A stretch of DNA of 64,000 nucleotides. Origin: RH-AL1 sp965277735 (GTDB lineage: Bacteria; Pseudomonadota; Alphaproteobacteria; Rhizobiales; Beijerinckiaceae). The stretch covers positions 868,001 to 932,000 of the forward strand of contig CBDIDO010000003.1 in assembly GCA_965277735.1 (NCBI GenBank), in the 5' to 3' direction. A program made the position numbers and the translations under genes. Positions within the stretch are counted from its first letter, which is position 1. Each line of letters begins with the position of its first letter. Shown here one piece after another: positions 41,721 to 51,269 of the stretch. Under the pieces are notes generated by a model. That model worked only from the letters and a program-made list of their open reading frames with translations. It made no database searches and was not told the origin of the DNA.

Positions 41721-42332
41721 ATGAACCTGAACTCGCGACTCTTCGACCGCATACGAACCGCCCGAGACACGCGGCCAGCGCCCGCTGTCGAGGAGGTGCT
41801 CTGTAATTATCCGGGTTGCAAGCAGCCCGGCCCGTTCCGTGCGCCGCAAGGGCGCGACCGGGAGGGCCAGTTCTTCTGCTTCTGCCTGGATCACGTCCGC
41901 GAGTACAACGCCTCCTACAATTATTTCAACGGTATGAGCGCTGACGACGTCGCGAACTACCAGCGCGACGCGCTCACCGGCCACCGTCCGACCTGGACGA
42001 TGGGCTCGAACAAGACCGCGAAAGGCTTCCGTGAGGAAGGCGACAAGGAGGGAACGAGCGACCCCCTCGGCATGTTTCGTGCGAAGACCGAGGCGAGGAC
42101 AGGTGGCCGTACACGTGAGCCGCCGCGGCCGCGCGTCAACATCGCCGCGGCCAAGGCGCTCGACAAGCTCGGCCTCGACGAAACGGCCGGCGCGCCGACC
42201 GTGAAGGCGAGATACAAGGACCTCGTGAAGCAGTTGCACCCCGACGCCAACGGTGGCGACCGCTCGAACGAGGACCGGTTGCGCGAGATCATCCGCGCGT
42301 ACAACTACCTGAAGTCCGTCAAGCTCGCCTGA
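41721..42332 (+). CDS. J-domain protein (DnaJ-like) upstream of cobS
   Basis: 203 residues with the J domain at the C-terminus (ALDKLGLDETAGAPTVKARY, KDLVKQLHPDANGGDRSNED) including HPD. The N-terminal part has a Cys pair (CNYPGCKQPGPF) and FFCFCLDHVREYNASYNYF, suggesting a zinc site. The product probably recruits DnaK to a partner. Start ATG 41721; 52 bp before cobS, so likely in the same operon. The J protein-cobS-cobT order is conserved in Hyphomicrobiales. Confidence 0.93.
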   Translation: MNLNSRLFDRIRTARDTRPAPAVEEVLCNYPGCKQPGPFRAPQGRDREGQFFCFCLDHVREYNASYNYFNGMSADDVANYQRDALTGHRPTWTMGSNKTAKGFREEGDKEGTSDPLGMFRAKTEARTGGRTREPPRPRVNIAAAKALDKLGLDETAGAPTVKARYKDLVKQLHPDANGGDRSNEDRLREIIRAYNYLKSVKLA

Positions 42333-42384
42333 GCGGCGAACCTCCCGAGACGGGAGCCCGAACGAGAGAGAAGAAAGAAGGCTC

Positions 42385-43443
42385 ATGGAGAGCGTGACGA
42401 TCGACGCGGCCAGGTCCGGCGGCATGCCGGACATGAAGGTCTCGGTCCGCCAGGTGTTCGGCATCGACAGCGACATGGAGGCGCCGGCCTATGCGAAGGC
42501 CGAAGAGCACGTGCCGGACCTCGATCCCGACTATCTCTTCGACAAGGACACGACGCTCGCGATCCTCGCCGGCTTCGCGCGCAACCGGCGCGTGATGGTG
42601 ACCGGCTACCACGGCACCGGCAAATCGACGCACATCGAGCAGGTCGCGGCGCGGCTCAACTGGCCGTGCGTGCGCATCAATCTCGACAGCCACGTCTCGC
42701 GCGTCGACCTCGTCGGCAAGGACGCGATCGTCCTAAAGGACGGCAAGCAGGTCACCGAGTTCAAGGACGGCATCCTGCCCTGGGCGCTGCAGAACAACGT
42801 CGCGCTGTGCTTCGACGAATACGATGCCGGCCGCCCCGACGTGATGTTCGTCATCCAACGGGTGCTGGAGACGGCCGGGCGCCTGACCCTGCTCGACCAA
42901 AGCCGCGTGATCCGGCCGCATCCCGCATTCCGGTTGTTCGCGACGACGAACACGATCGGCCTCGGCGACACGTCCGGCCTCTACCACGGCACGCAGCAGA
43001 TCAATCAGGGCCAGATGGACCGCTGGTCGATCGTCGCGACCCTGAACTACCTGCCGCACGACCGCGAGGTCGACATTGTGATGGCCAAGGTGCCGCGCTT
43101 CGGCGCCGAGGTCGGCGATGCCAAGGGCAAGGACGCGGTTGTGGCCAAGGACGGCCGCACCAAGCTCATCAAGGGCAGTCGCGAGACGGTCTCGAAGATG
43201 GTGCGCGTCGCCGATCTCACCCGCAACGCCTTCATCGCCGGCGATCTGTCGACGGTGATGAGCCCGCGCACCGTGATCACGTGGGCCGAGAACGCCGAGA
43301 TCTTCGGCGACGTCGGCTTCGCCTTCCGGCTCACCTTCCTCAACAAGTGCGACGAGCTGGAGCGCACGCTGGTCGCCGAGTTCTACCAGCGCTGCTTCGG
43401 CCAAGAGCTGCCGGAGAGCGCCGTCAACGTCGTGATGAGCTGA
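42385..43443 (+). CDS. cobS: Cobaltochelatase subunit CobS
   Basis: 352-residue AAA+ ATPase that with CobT and CobN inserts cobalt in hydrogenobyrinate a,c-diamide (aerobic B12 pathway). Walker A VTGYHGTGKSTHIEQVA, Walker B NVALCFDEYDAG, sensor FATTNTIGLGDTSGLYHG. Full length and colinear with the family. ATG at 42385 with AAGAAGG in front. 1 bp before the cobT start, so tightly coupled. CobN is not in the window. Confidence 0.97.
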   Translation: MESVTIDAARSGGMPDMKVSVRQVFGIDSDMEAPAYAKAEEHVPDLDPDYLFDKDTTLAILAGFARNRRVMVTGYHGTGKSTHIEQVAARLNWPCVRINLDSHVSRVDLVGKDAIVLKDGKQVTEFKDGILPWALQNNVALCFDEYDAGRPDVMFVIQRVLETAGRLTLLDQSRVIRPHPAFRLFATTNTIGLGDTSGLYHGTQQINQGQMDRWSIVATLNYLPHDREVDIVMAKVPRFGAEVGDAKGKDAVVAKDGRTKLIKGSRETVSKMVRVADLTRNAFIAGDLSTVMSPRTVITWAENAEIFGDVGFAFRLTFLNKCDELERTLVAEFYQRCFGQELPESAVNVVMS

Positions 43444-43444
43444 T

Positions 43445-45358
43445 TTGGCTTCAAACCACAAGCCACCAAGCAAGACCGACGCGCCGCAGGAGCCGTTCAA
43501 GCGCGCGGTGGCCGGCTGCATGCGCGCGCTCGCCCGGTCGCCCGACCTCGAGGTGACCTACGCGCCCGAGCGGCCGAGCCTCGTCACCGCGTCCGAAGGC
43601 ATCAAGGCGCGCCTGCCCGAGCCGCCGCGCAAGCTCGATGCGCGCGACGCGGCGATCGTGCGCGGCCACGCCGACGCGATGGCGCTGCGTCTCACCTGCC
43701 ACGACGGCAACATCCACCGCCGCCTGATGCCGCAGACGGCGGGCGGCCGCGCCTGTTTCGATGCCGTCGAGCAGGCCCGCGTCGAGGCGATCGGCGCGCG
43801 CCGCATGGAAGGCGTCGCCGGCAACCTCGCTGCCATGCTGGACGACCGTCTCGTGCGCGCCCGGCTGTCCGAGGTGTCGCGGCGCGAGGATGCGCCGCTC
43901 GAGGAGGCGCTGGCGATGATGGTGCGCGAGCGCCTGACCGGGATGCGTCCGCCGAAGAGCGGCGAGCGCGTCGTCGACCTGTGGCGCCCGTGGATCGAGG
44001 AACGCATCGGGCGCGATCTCGACAAGCTCGGCGCGACGATGGAGGACCAGAAGGCCTTCGCGCAATCCGTCCACAAGCTGCTCGCCGCGCTCGACATGGG
44101 CGAGGAGACGGGCGCCGACCAGGAGGACGACGACGAGTCGCGCGACGACGAGGCCGACAACGAGGACCAGCAGGACGAGGAGCGCCAGGGCGATGCCGAG
44201 CGCTCCGACGACGGCCAGCAGAGCGAGAAGGCGGAGGCGTCCTCCGAGGAGATGGACGATTCGGCGATGGATTCCGCGGAGGCGCCGAGCGGCGAATCCG
44301 CCGACGAGGCCGATTATTCCGATTCCGAGCAGGCCTCGGATGCGCGCCGCGCGCCCGCGCAGGGCCGCAACGAGCCGCGCGGGCCGGAGTACCGCGCCTA
44401 CAACCGCGGCAACGACGAGATCGTGACGGCCGAGGAGCTGTGCGATCCTGAAGAGCTCGAGCGGCTGCGCGCCTTCCTCGACAAGCAATTGCAGAATCTC
44501 TCCTCGATCGTCGCGCGGCTCGCGAACCGCCTCCAGCGCCGGCTGATGGCGCAGCAGAACCGCTCGTGGGAATTCGACCTCGAAGAAGGGATGCTCGATC
44601 CCTCGCGCCTGCCGCGCATCATCATCGATCCGAACCAGCCGCTGTCGTTCAAGCGCGAGAAGGACACCGACTTCCGCGACACGGTCGTCACGCTGCTGCT
44701 CGACAATTCGGGCTCGATGCGCGGGCGCCCGATCACGGTCGCCGCGACCTGCGCGGACATTCTGGCGCGCACGCTCGAGCGCTGCGGCGTCAAGGTCGAG
44801 ATTTTGGGGTTCACCACCCGCGCCTGGAAGGGCGGCCTCGCGCGCGAGGCGTGGTTGCAGGCTGGCAAGCCGGCCTCGCCGGGTCGCCTCAACGACCTGC
44901 GCCACATCATCTACAAGAGTGCCGACGCCCCCTGGCGCCGCGCGCGGAGGAATCTCGGGCTGATGATGCGCGAGGGGCTGCTGAAAGAGAACATCGACGG
45001 CGAGGCGCTCGACTGGGCACACAAGCGCCTGCTCGGCCGGCCCGAGCAGCGCCGCATCCTGATGATGATCTCGGATGGCGCGCCGGTCGACGATTCCACG
45101 CTGTCGGTGAACCCCGGCAATTACCTCGAACGGCACCTACGCCACATCATCGAGGAGATCGAGACGCGCTCGCCCGTCGAGCTGATCGCCATCGGCATCG
45201 GCCACGACGTGACGCGCTACTACCGCCGAGCGGTGACGATCGTCGACGCGGAAGAGCTCGGCGGCGTGATGACGGAAAAGCTCGCCGAGCTGTTCGACGA
45301 GACGGGCGCGCAACCGGCTCCTGCGGCGACGCGAGGTGGGCGGGCGACGCTGCACTGA
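43445..45358 (+). CDS. cobT: Cobaltochelatase subunit CobT
   Basis: 637 residues. N-terminal about 1-215 helical, 216-320 very acidic (runs of DED, EED and SDD), C-terminal VWA domain with MIDAS LLLDNSGSMRG (D about 420, S, S) and MMISDGAPVDDSTLS. CobT and CobS form the chaperone-like ring that drives cobalt insertion by CobN. Start TTG at 43445, one base after the cobS TGA, which implies translational coupling. No stop or frameshift. Confidence 0.96.
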   Translation: MASNHKPPSKTDAPQEPFKRAVAGCMRALARSPDLEVTYAPERPSLVTASEGIKARLPEPPRKLDARDAAIVRGHADAMALRLTCHDGNIHRRLMPQTAGGRACFDAVEQARVEAIGARRMEGVAGNLAAMLDDRLVRARLSEVSRREDAPLEEALAMMVRERLTGMRPPKSGERVVDLWRPWIEERIGRDLDKLGATMEDQKAFAQSVHKLLAALDMGEETGADQEDDDESRDDEADNEDQQDEERQGDAERSDDGQQSEKAEASSEEMDDSAMDSAEAPSGESADEADYSDSEQASDARRAPAQGRNEPRGPEYRAYNRGNDEIVTAEELCDPEELERLRAFLDKQLQNLSSIVARLANRLQRRLMAQQNRSWEFDLEEGMLDPSRLPRIIIDPNQPLSFKREKDTDFRDTVVTLLLDNSGSMRGRPITVAATCADILARTLERCGVKVEILGFTTRAWKGGLAREAWLQAGKPASPGRLNDLRHIIYKSADAPWRRARRNLGLMMREGLLKENIDGEALDWAHKRLLGRPEQRRILMMISDGAPVDDSTLSVNPGNYLERHLRHIIEEIETRSPVELIAIGIGHDVTRYYRRAVTIVDAEELGGVMTEKLAELFDETGAQPAPAATRGGRATLH

Positions 45359-45406
45359 GCGAGCGGATGCGCGCCCAAGCACGCGTCGTCTAACCGTGTG
45401 TCGTTT

Positions 45407-45874
45407 TTAGCTTTCGGCTGCTGTGGCCGCATCGAAGCGATTGGCCCCACGTGTGCCGGGTGCCAGCCCCATGAGGGCAATCAGCAGCAGGACTCCGAGC
45501 GGGGGAAGGAAAGCCGGCCCGACGTTCGGCACGAGCAGGACGAGCACCACGGCCGGCACGACGAGCCAAGCCGACAGACCGATGTCGTGAAAGCGCCGGG
45601 CCAAGGCCGAGAGGCTTCCCCAGACGAGGGCGATCACCAGCGCCGCAGCGAGAACCAGGATTGCGGCGGCCAAGGCGCCGGGCAGGTTGGGCGCGTCGCG
45701 GGCCAGTGGAATCCTGTCCAGCGGATAGGTCGGATCCACCGAATGGATCGCCATGTCGACGAGTTGCTGCAGGGGAACCGAATAGGCGAACAGCGCAACG
45801 GCGACCATCGCGAGCACGAACGGCAGCCGGCCGAGGCGGCCGTGAAAGGTCAACAGCGCGCGTATCGTCTTCAT
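45407..45874 (-). CDS. DUF805-like membrane protein directly downstream of vgrG2
   Basis: 155 residues; start MKTIRALLTFHGRLGRLPFV carries the FxGRxxR-x-xF signature of DUF805, followed by four TM helices and a charged tail (RGANRFDAATAAES). Function of the family unknown. ATG at 45874 lies 17 bp after the vgrG2 stop codon with only a weak ribosome binding site (AACAGG), so expression may depend on read-through from vgrG2. A membrane immunity role is possible but not shown. Confidence 0.72.
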   Translation of the reverse strand: MKTIRALLTFHGRLGRLPFVLAMVAVALFAYSVPLQQLVDMAIHSVDPTYPLDRIPLARDAPNLPGALAAAILVLAAALVIALVWGSLSALARRFHDIGLSAWLVVPAVVLVLLVPNVGPAFLPPLGVLLLIALMGLAPGTRGANRFDAATAAES

Positions 45875-45890
45875 CCTGTTGCCGGCCGGA

Positions 45891-48686
45891 TCATTGACCC
45901 CGCGTATCGAAGATCGAGCCGGCGAGGCCATCCGAGGTCAGCGACGTCATCGGATCGTTCCGACGCTCCTCGATGGCCTCGTCGCTGAAATAATCCTGCA
46001 GGGCCTTCTCGCCCTTTTGAACGAGAGGGATGGACTTGCTCACCTTCATGGTGACCCAGCCGGCCATATCGGCGACGAACCCCGGCGCGCCCGCCTCCTT
46101 GACCACGTTCTTCACGCCGATGCCGGCGATCTGCGCGATGTCGGTGCTGCCGGGCTTCAGCTCCGGGTCGGAGACGACCTTGTGGCCCGGCCCAACGCTC
46201 AGCGTCGAGCCACCGCCCTTCAAGGCGACCATGCCGCCGGCGCTCAGGGCGATGTCCTGGCCGGCCTCCAGGGTGATCGTGCCGTCCGCGTGCAGCTTGA
46301 TGTTGCCGTCCTTGTCGATGGTGATCGAATTGTTGCCGACGTTGAGCGAGATCGAGTCAGTCGCGTAGAGCTCGATGGTCTTTGCCGTCTCGGTGATGTC
46401 GTTCTTGGCGGCGACGTAGATCGAGTCGTCGGCGATGATCGACACTGCCTGCCCGGCGTGCTGCATGATGTTCTCGCCGGCCGTGACGCTGGCCCGCTGC
46501 ACGGTGACCAGCGACCAGTCGTTGCCGACACGCGTCACGGCGTTCTTGCCGACGTTCATCGACCAGGATTGGCCGACCTTCGTTCCGAAGGTGCCGCCGA
46601 CGTGGGTCACCTTGCTGACGCCGACCTGCTCGACGCGCGCGCAGCCGACATGATCGGTCTTCATCGTTCCGGTGATGTGATTGTGCATCCCGGGCAGGTT
46701 GAAGAGGCTGCCGACGGCACTCCCGAAGAGGTTGCCGGCAGAGGCGAGCGCCGTCCCGGCGTCGGGCCGCGGACTCGGTCCATTCCAGACGTTCTGCTGG
46801 GCCTGCTGGCCCGACGCGTTCAGGATGCCGGTCAACAAGTCCACGAGCCCCGGTATCATCGACGAGCTGTGGCTCGACAGAGCCTGTACGAGGGCGTCGA
46901 GGCCGGGACCGCCGGAAGCCGTGCCACTCGGGAGGCCGCCGTTCGCCGCCGCCCCCAGGGCCTGGACCAGCAACTGGCCGGTTGCCTCGCTCATGTCTGC
47001 GAACGGCGCCATGAGAGGCGCAACCCCAGCACCGGTGCCACCGATCGTGATGTTGATCGACTTGCCGGCCTCGAAGGTCATGTTCTCGCCGACCGTCATC
47101 GCCTGGTTCTGCGCGACGACGGAGGATTGGTTGGCGCCGACGCTGAGCGTCTGATTGTTTCCGATCTTCGTCGTGTGATCCTTCTGGGCGTGGAAGAACA
47201 TGTTCTCCGCGCCCGTCGCATCCTCGAAGGTCATCTCGTTGAAGCCGGTCGACTTGTAGGAGTTCGAACGGAACGTCATCCGCGTCTTGTTGTCGGGCAG
47301 CGGGTAGGGCGTCGGGTTCGTCGGGTCGGGCACCAGGGCGGTGACGAACGGCCGGTCCGGGTCGCCCTCCTGGTAGGAGACCAAAGCTTCCATGCCGACG
47401 CGCGGGATCACGTGGTGGCCCCAGGTCGTGCCGGCCCACGGCTGGCCGACGCGGATCCAGCAGGTATCGGAGCCGTCCTTCACGGCGCGCCGGTCCCAGG
47501 GGAACCAGACTTTGATCCGGCCCCATTGGTCGCAGAAGATCTCCTCGCCTTGGGGCCCGGCGATCAGCGCGATCTGCGAGCCGAGGATCTGCGGCCGCGG
47601 GATCGTCCGATGGGGCGTGGCCGGCGTCGTCGCCGGTGTCACGATGAACGTGTTGGCGTAGGAGGGCTTGCCGCCGTTCGTCTCGTAGGTGCGGTTCGAG
47701 GCCTCGTGACGGATCGAGGTCACCACCTGCGGCTGGAAGGCGTTCGACGGCTTGGCGACATCCTGCGGCGTGAAGCGCCGGCCCGGCGCCAGTGTGCGCA
47801 CGGTCGAGGACGCGTCGACCGTCTCGAACCCCGTCTCCGTCGCCTGGATGCGATATTTCATCGCCTGCTCGGCGCTCCAGGAATCGTCGAAACGGCCCGG
47901 AAATTCGTAGAGCTCCTTCGCGGCGGAGCCGGGCACGATGTTGAAATTCGCCTGCTCGCCCTGCGGCGCTTCCATGGCGAGGAAGTTCCAGTCGCGACCG
48001 GCGCGCCGGCCCGGCGTGTAGGCGTAGCGCAGGTTCCAGCGGTTGATGTAGTCCTGCGCCGCCGAGCCCTCGGTGAAGCGCACCTCCGGCTCGCTCGAAT
48101 CGCGGTAGCCGGACTGGTGGTCGGCCACGATCAGCGTGTGCCGGCCCTGGCTGTGCTCGAACCAGTAGAACAGCCCCATCTGCTCCATGCGACGCAGCAT
48201 GTAGGCGAGGTCCGTCTCGTTCCACTGCACCGAATAGTCGATCGGGGTCAGGTTCTGGGTAATGCGCAGCTTGAAGTCGGCAATGCCGTGCTCGGAGAGC
48301 AGCGTCTCGATGACCTGCTGTGCCGTCATATTGCGGAAGATGCGGCAGTCCGACGTCTGCGACAGCGTCCAGAGCTTCGGCCGCACCGTCAGGCTGTAGG
48401 AGCGCGTGCCGCGCGTCGTCAGCGAGCCCTGGTGAAGGTCGGTGACGAAACCATTCCACCAGCGGGTGCCCTCGTCCTTCAGCTTGAGGGAGAAATCGAC
48501 GGAGGAGCCGATGAGGTCGCCGGCGCGCAGATCGTCGCGCTGCGACTTGACCTGCGCGTGGATCGTGAAGAGCCCGTTGATCGCTTCGTCGATCGCCAGA
48601 TGCTCGAGGAGCAGCACGTCCTCCCCGAGCAAGCTGGAAATGGCCATCATCCGGCCGGCTTGCGTATAGGGAACATGAATATTCAA
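45891..48686 (-). CDS. vgrG: T6SS spike protein VgrG (second copy) with C-terminal extension
   Basis: 931 residues starting at TTG 48686 (MNIHVPYTQAGRMMAISS, same first residues as copy 1). gp27-like 1-370, OB fold with QWGRIKVWFPWDRR and GDPDRPFVTALVPDP, beta-helix; residues about 547-665 are the Ala/Gly-rich insertion found at the same place in copy 1. After the helix (LEAGQDIALSAGGMVALKGG) there are about 100 extra residues ending in QDYFSDEAIEERRNDPM and SLTSDGLAGSIFDTRGQ, absent from copy 1. That part may be an effector or cargo-binding module. No adaptor or tip gene adjacent; a DUF805 gene follows at 17 bp. Confidence 0.93.
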   Translation of the reverse strand: MNIHVPYTQAGRMMAISSLLGEDVLLLEHLAIDEAINGLFTIHAQVKSQRDDLRAGDLIGSSVDFSLKLKDEGTRWWNGFVTDLHQGSLTTRGTRSYSLTVRPKLWTLSQTSDCRIFRNMTAQQVIETLLSEHGIADFKLRITQNLTPIDYSVQWNETDLAYMLRRMEQMGLFYWFEHSQGRHTLIVADHQSGYRDSSEPEVRFTEGSAAQDYINRWNLRYAYTPGRRAGRDWNFLAMEAPQGEQANFNIVPGSAAKELYEFPGRFDDSWSAEQAMKYRIQATETGFETVDASSTVRTLAPGRRFTPQDVAKPSNAFQPQVVTSIRHEASNRTYETNGGKPSYANTFIVTPATTPATPHRTIPRPQILGSQIALIAGPQGEEIFCDQWGRIKVWFPWDRRAVKDGSDTCWIRVGQPWAGTTWGHHVIPRVGMEALVSYQEGDPDRPFVTALVPDPTNPTPYPLPDNKTRMTFRSNSYKSTGFNEMTFEDATGAENMFFHAQKDHTTKIGNNQTLSVGANQSSVVAQNQAMTVGENMTFEAGKSINITIGGTGAGVAPLMAPFADMSEATGQLLVQALGAAANGGLPSGTASGGPGLDALVQALSSHSSSMIPGLVDLLTGILNASGQQAQQNVWNGPSPRPDAGTALASAGNLFGSAVGSLFNLPGMHNHITGTMKTDHVGCARVEQVGVSKVTHVGGTFGTKVGQSWSMNVGKNAVTRVGNDWSLVTVQRASVTAGENIMQHAGQAVSIIADDSIYVAAKNDITETAKTIELYATDSISLNVGNNSITIDKDGNIKLHADGTITLEAGQDIALSAGGMVALKGGGSTLSVGPGHKVVSDPELKPGSTDIAQIAGIGVKNVVKEAGAPGFVADMAGWVTMKVSKSIPLVQKGEKALQDYFSDEAIEERRNDPMTSLTSDGLAGSIFDTRGQ

Positions 48687-48800
48687 AACCGCGCCCCCGG
48701 GTCCGCGTCCGCACAAAGCGTCGCGGGAGGCTAAGTCGCGCCGATTACGGCGCTATGACGTGATTGGAATCTCGCACAGGTTTGCGGTGCGATGCGCGCC

Positions 48801-49676
48801 TTAGGCCGTCAGCGCGGCTTGCGGGTGCTTCTCGGTGAGCGCCATGCGGAGCTTTTCCATCGCGCGGCTCTCGATCTGGCGCACGCGCTCTTTCGAGATC
48901 CCAAGCTGCACGCCGAGCTCCTCGAGCGTCATCGCCTCTTCGGACAGACGGCGCTCGCGCAGGATGTTGTACTCGCGGTCGGACAACCGCGTGAGCGCAT
49001 CCTTGAGCCAGCTCAACCGGCGGTCGGTATCGATCGCGCTGCCGACCGTCTCGTCCGGGAGCGGCTGCTTGTCGACAAGGAACTCGATGCGCTCGGAGGG
49101 GGCGCTGGTGTTGTCGGCATCGGCGACCGGGGCGTTCAGCGAGACGTCGGGGCCCGAGAGGCGGGTATCCATCATCTCGACATCGGCGCGGTTCACGCCG
49201 AGCGCCTTGGCGATCTCCCCGTAGAGGACGACATTGCCGCGCGGCTCGCCGCCGCTCATCGAGAGCTTGGCGCGTAAGCGGCGCAGGTTGAAGAACAGCG
49301 CCTTCTGCGCCGAGCTGGTGCCGCCGCGCACGATCGACCAATTGCGCAGGATGTAGTCCTGGATCGAGGCGCGGATCCACCAGGTCGCATAGGTCGAGAA
49401 GCGGACCTCGCGATCGGGATCGAAACGCGCGGCCGCCTCGAGCAGGCCGACATGGCCTTCCTGGATCAGGTCAGCGACGGGCAGACCGTAATGACGAAAG
49501 CGCACTGCAATCGCGATGACGAGACGCATATGCGACTCGGCCAGCTCGTGCAGCGCATCCTCGTCATGATTGTCGCGCCAGCGGACGGCGAGATCGTGTT
49601 CGTTGTCGCGCTCGAGAAACGGCGCGGCCATGGCGGTCTTGACCAGTTGTTGCCCGACACCGATCAGCTGGCCCAT
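48801..49676 (-). CDS. rpoH: RNA polymerase sigma-32 factor
   Basis: 291 residues. Region 2: ESHMRLVIAIAVRFRHYGLP, VADLIQEGHVGLLEAA, ARFDPDREVRFSTYATWWIR; the RpoH box QKALFFNLRRLRAKL; region 4 with LSDREYNILRERRLSEEAMT, LEELGVQLGISKERVRQIE. Directs heat-shock and oxidative-stress promoters (including grpE at 56 kb). ATG 49676 preceded by GGGAG; the longer frame to 49739 lacks homology. Alphaproteobacteria often have two RpoH; this could be RpoH1 or RpoH2. Confidence 0.95.
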   Translation of the reverse strand: MGQLIGVGQQLVKTAMAAPFLERDNEHDLAVRWRDNHDEDALHELAESHMRLVIAIAVRFRHYGLPVADLIQEGHVGLLEAAARFDPDREVRFSTYATWWIRASIQDYILRNWSIVRGGTSSAQKALFFNLRRLRAKLSMSGGEPRGNVVLYGEIAKALGVNRADVEMMDTRLSGPDVSLNAPVADADNTSAPSERIEFLVDKQPLPDETVGSAIDTDRRLSWLKDALTRLSDREYNILRERRLSEEAMTLEELGVQLGISKERVRQIESRAMEKLRMALTEKHPQAALTA

Positions 49677-49778
49677 GAACTCTCCCGCTCCCGCGTGGAC
49701 GGTCGACCGTGACGCGTCCTCAGGTGTCCCGAGAACCAAACTCGGGGGGCGTCGGTTCCAGCATCGCCCGAGAGATAG

Positions 49779-51263
49779 CTACTCGACGACGAGCTTGTAG
49801 CGTTCGCCGGGCTTCAGGACGCCGTCCGCGTCGAGCCCGTTCAAGAGCTCGAAGGTCTCGAGCGGCTTGTCGGGCACCACCATCTTCTGGGAGAAGGTGC
49901 CGGCATCGTCGCCGGCCTTGGCGATCTGCAGGCCGATGCGCAGCGGCTTCACCTTGCCGGCCTCGTCGGGGCCGATCTTGCGGAACGAGTCGATCGCCGC
50001 GCGATAGGTCGTCTCGTGGGCTGCGTCGAGCCCATGGGTGGCAAAGATCACGCGGTACACCTCGTCGTCGTCGAAGCGGATGACGGCGAGGCGGAAATTC
50101 CACTCGCCGGCGCGCGCGGTCGCGGTCACCGCGGGCATGCCGTTCACCGTGATCTTCTCGATCGAGCTTTCCAGCAGGCCGTCGATCCAGCCCGAGCGCA
50201 CGTAGGCTTCGAGCGTCGTCGTGTCCGGCACGGAGACGCTGTCGAGCCGCATCGCCTCGACGCCGCCCTCCTTGACGCCGAGCACGGCCTGCGACGAGTT
50301 CTCGAGCACGAAGCCGTCCGGCGCGGTGATCGTGAAGCCGAGCTTCGGCTGGGTGAAGGTGCGGCCGCGGATCGTGCCTTCGGCGGGATCGTCGCCGAAC
50401 ATGATCCCGTCGATCGCCTGCAGGTAGGCCTCGCGGTCGCGGGTGCCGAGGTCGGGCGCGCCGATCTCGCGCGCGGCCTTGATCGCGGCGGCGACGCGCT
50501 CCGGGGTCGACGGATGCGTCGCCAGGATGTCGGGCTTGGCGGCGCTGGAATTCTGGCCGATCAGCGAGGCGCGCAGCGCGGTCGAGCGGGCGAGCGCCTG
50601 CAGGAAGCGGCTGGCGCCATAGGGGTCGTAGCCGGCGGCGGCGATCGTCTTGATGCCGATCTGGTCGGCCTCGAGCTCCTGGGCGCGCGAGAAGCCGGCG
50701 ATCGACAGCTTCGCCGAGGCGGCGATCTCCGCGCCGCGCTGCTTGTTCTGCACGAGCTGGGCGACCTTCGAGATGACGGCGGCGCGCTTCTCCTCTTCCT
50801 CGCGGCGGATCGCATGGCGGGCGGTGACATGTGCGATCTCGTGCGCCATCACGGCCGCGACCTCGGAGCCGTCGTTGGCGAGCGCGAGCAGGCCGCGGGT
50901 CACGAACAGGTCGCCCGACGGCAGCGCGAAGGCGTTGACGATCGGCGAGTTCAGGATCGTGACGTGGTAGGTCTTGCCGGCGAGATTGCCGGTCCCCGCG
51001 AACTTCTGCAACACGCCGTCGAGGTAGTGCTCGACGGCCGGATCCTTGAAGTCGCCGCCAAACAGCGCGACCATCCGCTTGTGCTCGGCCGACGAGGTCG
51101 ACTCGGTGATGACCTTCGGAGCCGTCGGCGCCTCGATCGGCTCGACCGGCACGACGCCCTGGCTGTCGATCGTCGCGCAGCCCGCGAAGAGAGAGGGCAC
51201 GAGCAGCACCGCGGCGAAGCAGGCCGCGCGGAGGCGCGAGAGGGTGGGACTGCGGTGTGCCAC
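49779..51263 (-). CDS. M48-family zinc metalloprotease, lipoprotein
   Basis: 494 residues. Lipobox LFAGC (C29) after a signal peptide; zinc motif HEIAH (H141, E142, H145) and the third-ligand region AQELEADQIGI; C-terminal domain of about 200 residues with beta-rich LGFTITAPDGFVLEN. Related to BepA/YcaL/LoiP-type periplasmic proteases that clear misfolded outer-membrane proteins. The SNase-like gene lies upstream and ends 6 bp before the GTG at 51263. Confidence 0.9.
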   Translation of the reverse strand: MAHRSPTLSRLRAACFAAVLLVPSLFAGCATIDSQGVVPVEPIEAPTAPKVITESTSSAEHKRMVALFGGDFKDPAVEHYLDGVLQKFAGTGNLAGKTYHVTILNSPIVNAFALPSGDLFVTRGLLALANDGSEVAAVMAHEIAHVTARHAIRREEEEKRAAVISKVAQLVQNKQRGAEIAASAKLSIAGFSRAQELEADQIGIKTIAAAGYDPYGASRFLQALARSTALRASLIGQNSSAAKPDILATHPSTPERVAAAIKAAREIGAPDLGTRDREAYLQAIDGIMFGDDPAEGTIRGRTFTQPKLGFTITAPDGFVLENSSQAVLGVKEGGVEAMRLDSVSVPDTTTLEAYVRSGWIDGLLESSIEKITVNGMPAVTATARAGEWNFRLAVIRFDDDEVYRVIFATHGLDAAHETTYRAAIDSFRKIGPDEAGKVKPLRIGLQIAKAGDDAGTFSQKMVVPDKPLETFELLNGLDADGVLKPGERYKLVVE

Positions 51264-51269
51264 GCGACG

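Noticed and set aside
43451..45136. 561-residue minus-strand ORF across cobT
   Set aside because: Antisense of cobT; Leu/Arg/Val-rich because of the acidic cobT region.
45879..48734. 951-residue plus-strand open frame
   Set aside because: Antisense to vgrG2; repeats in it mirror the beta-helix repeats of VgrG.
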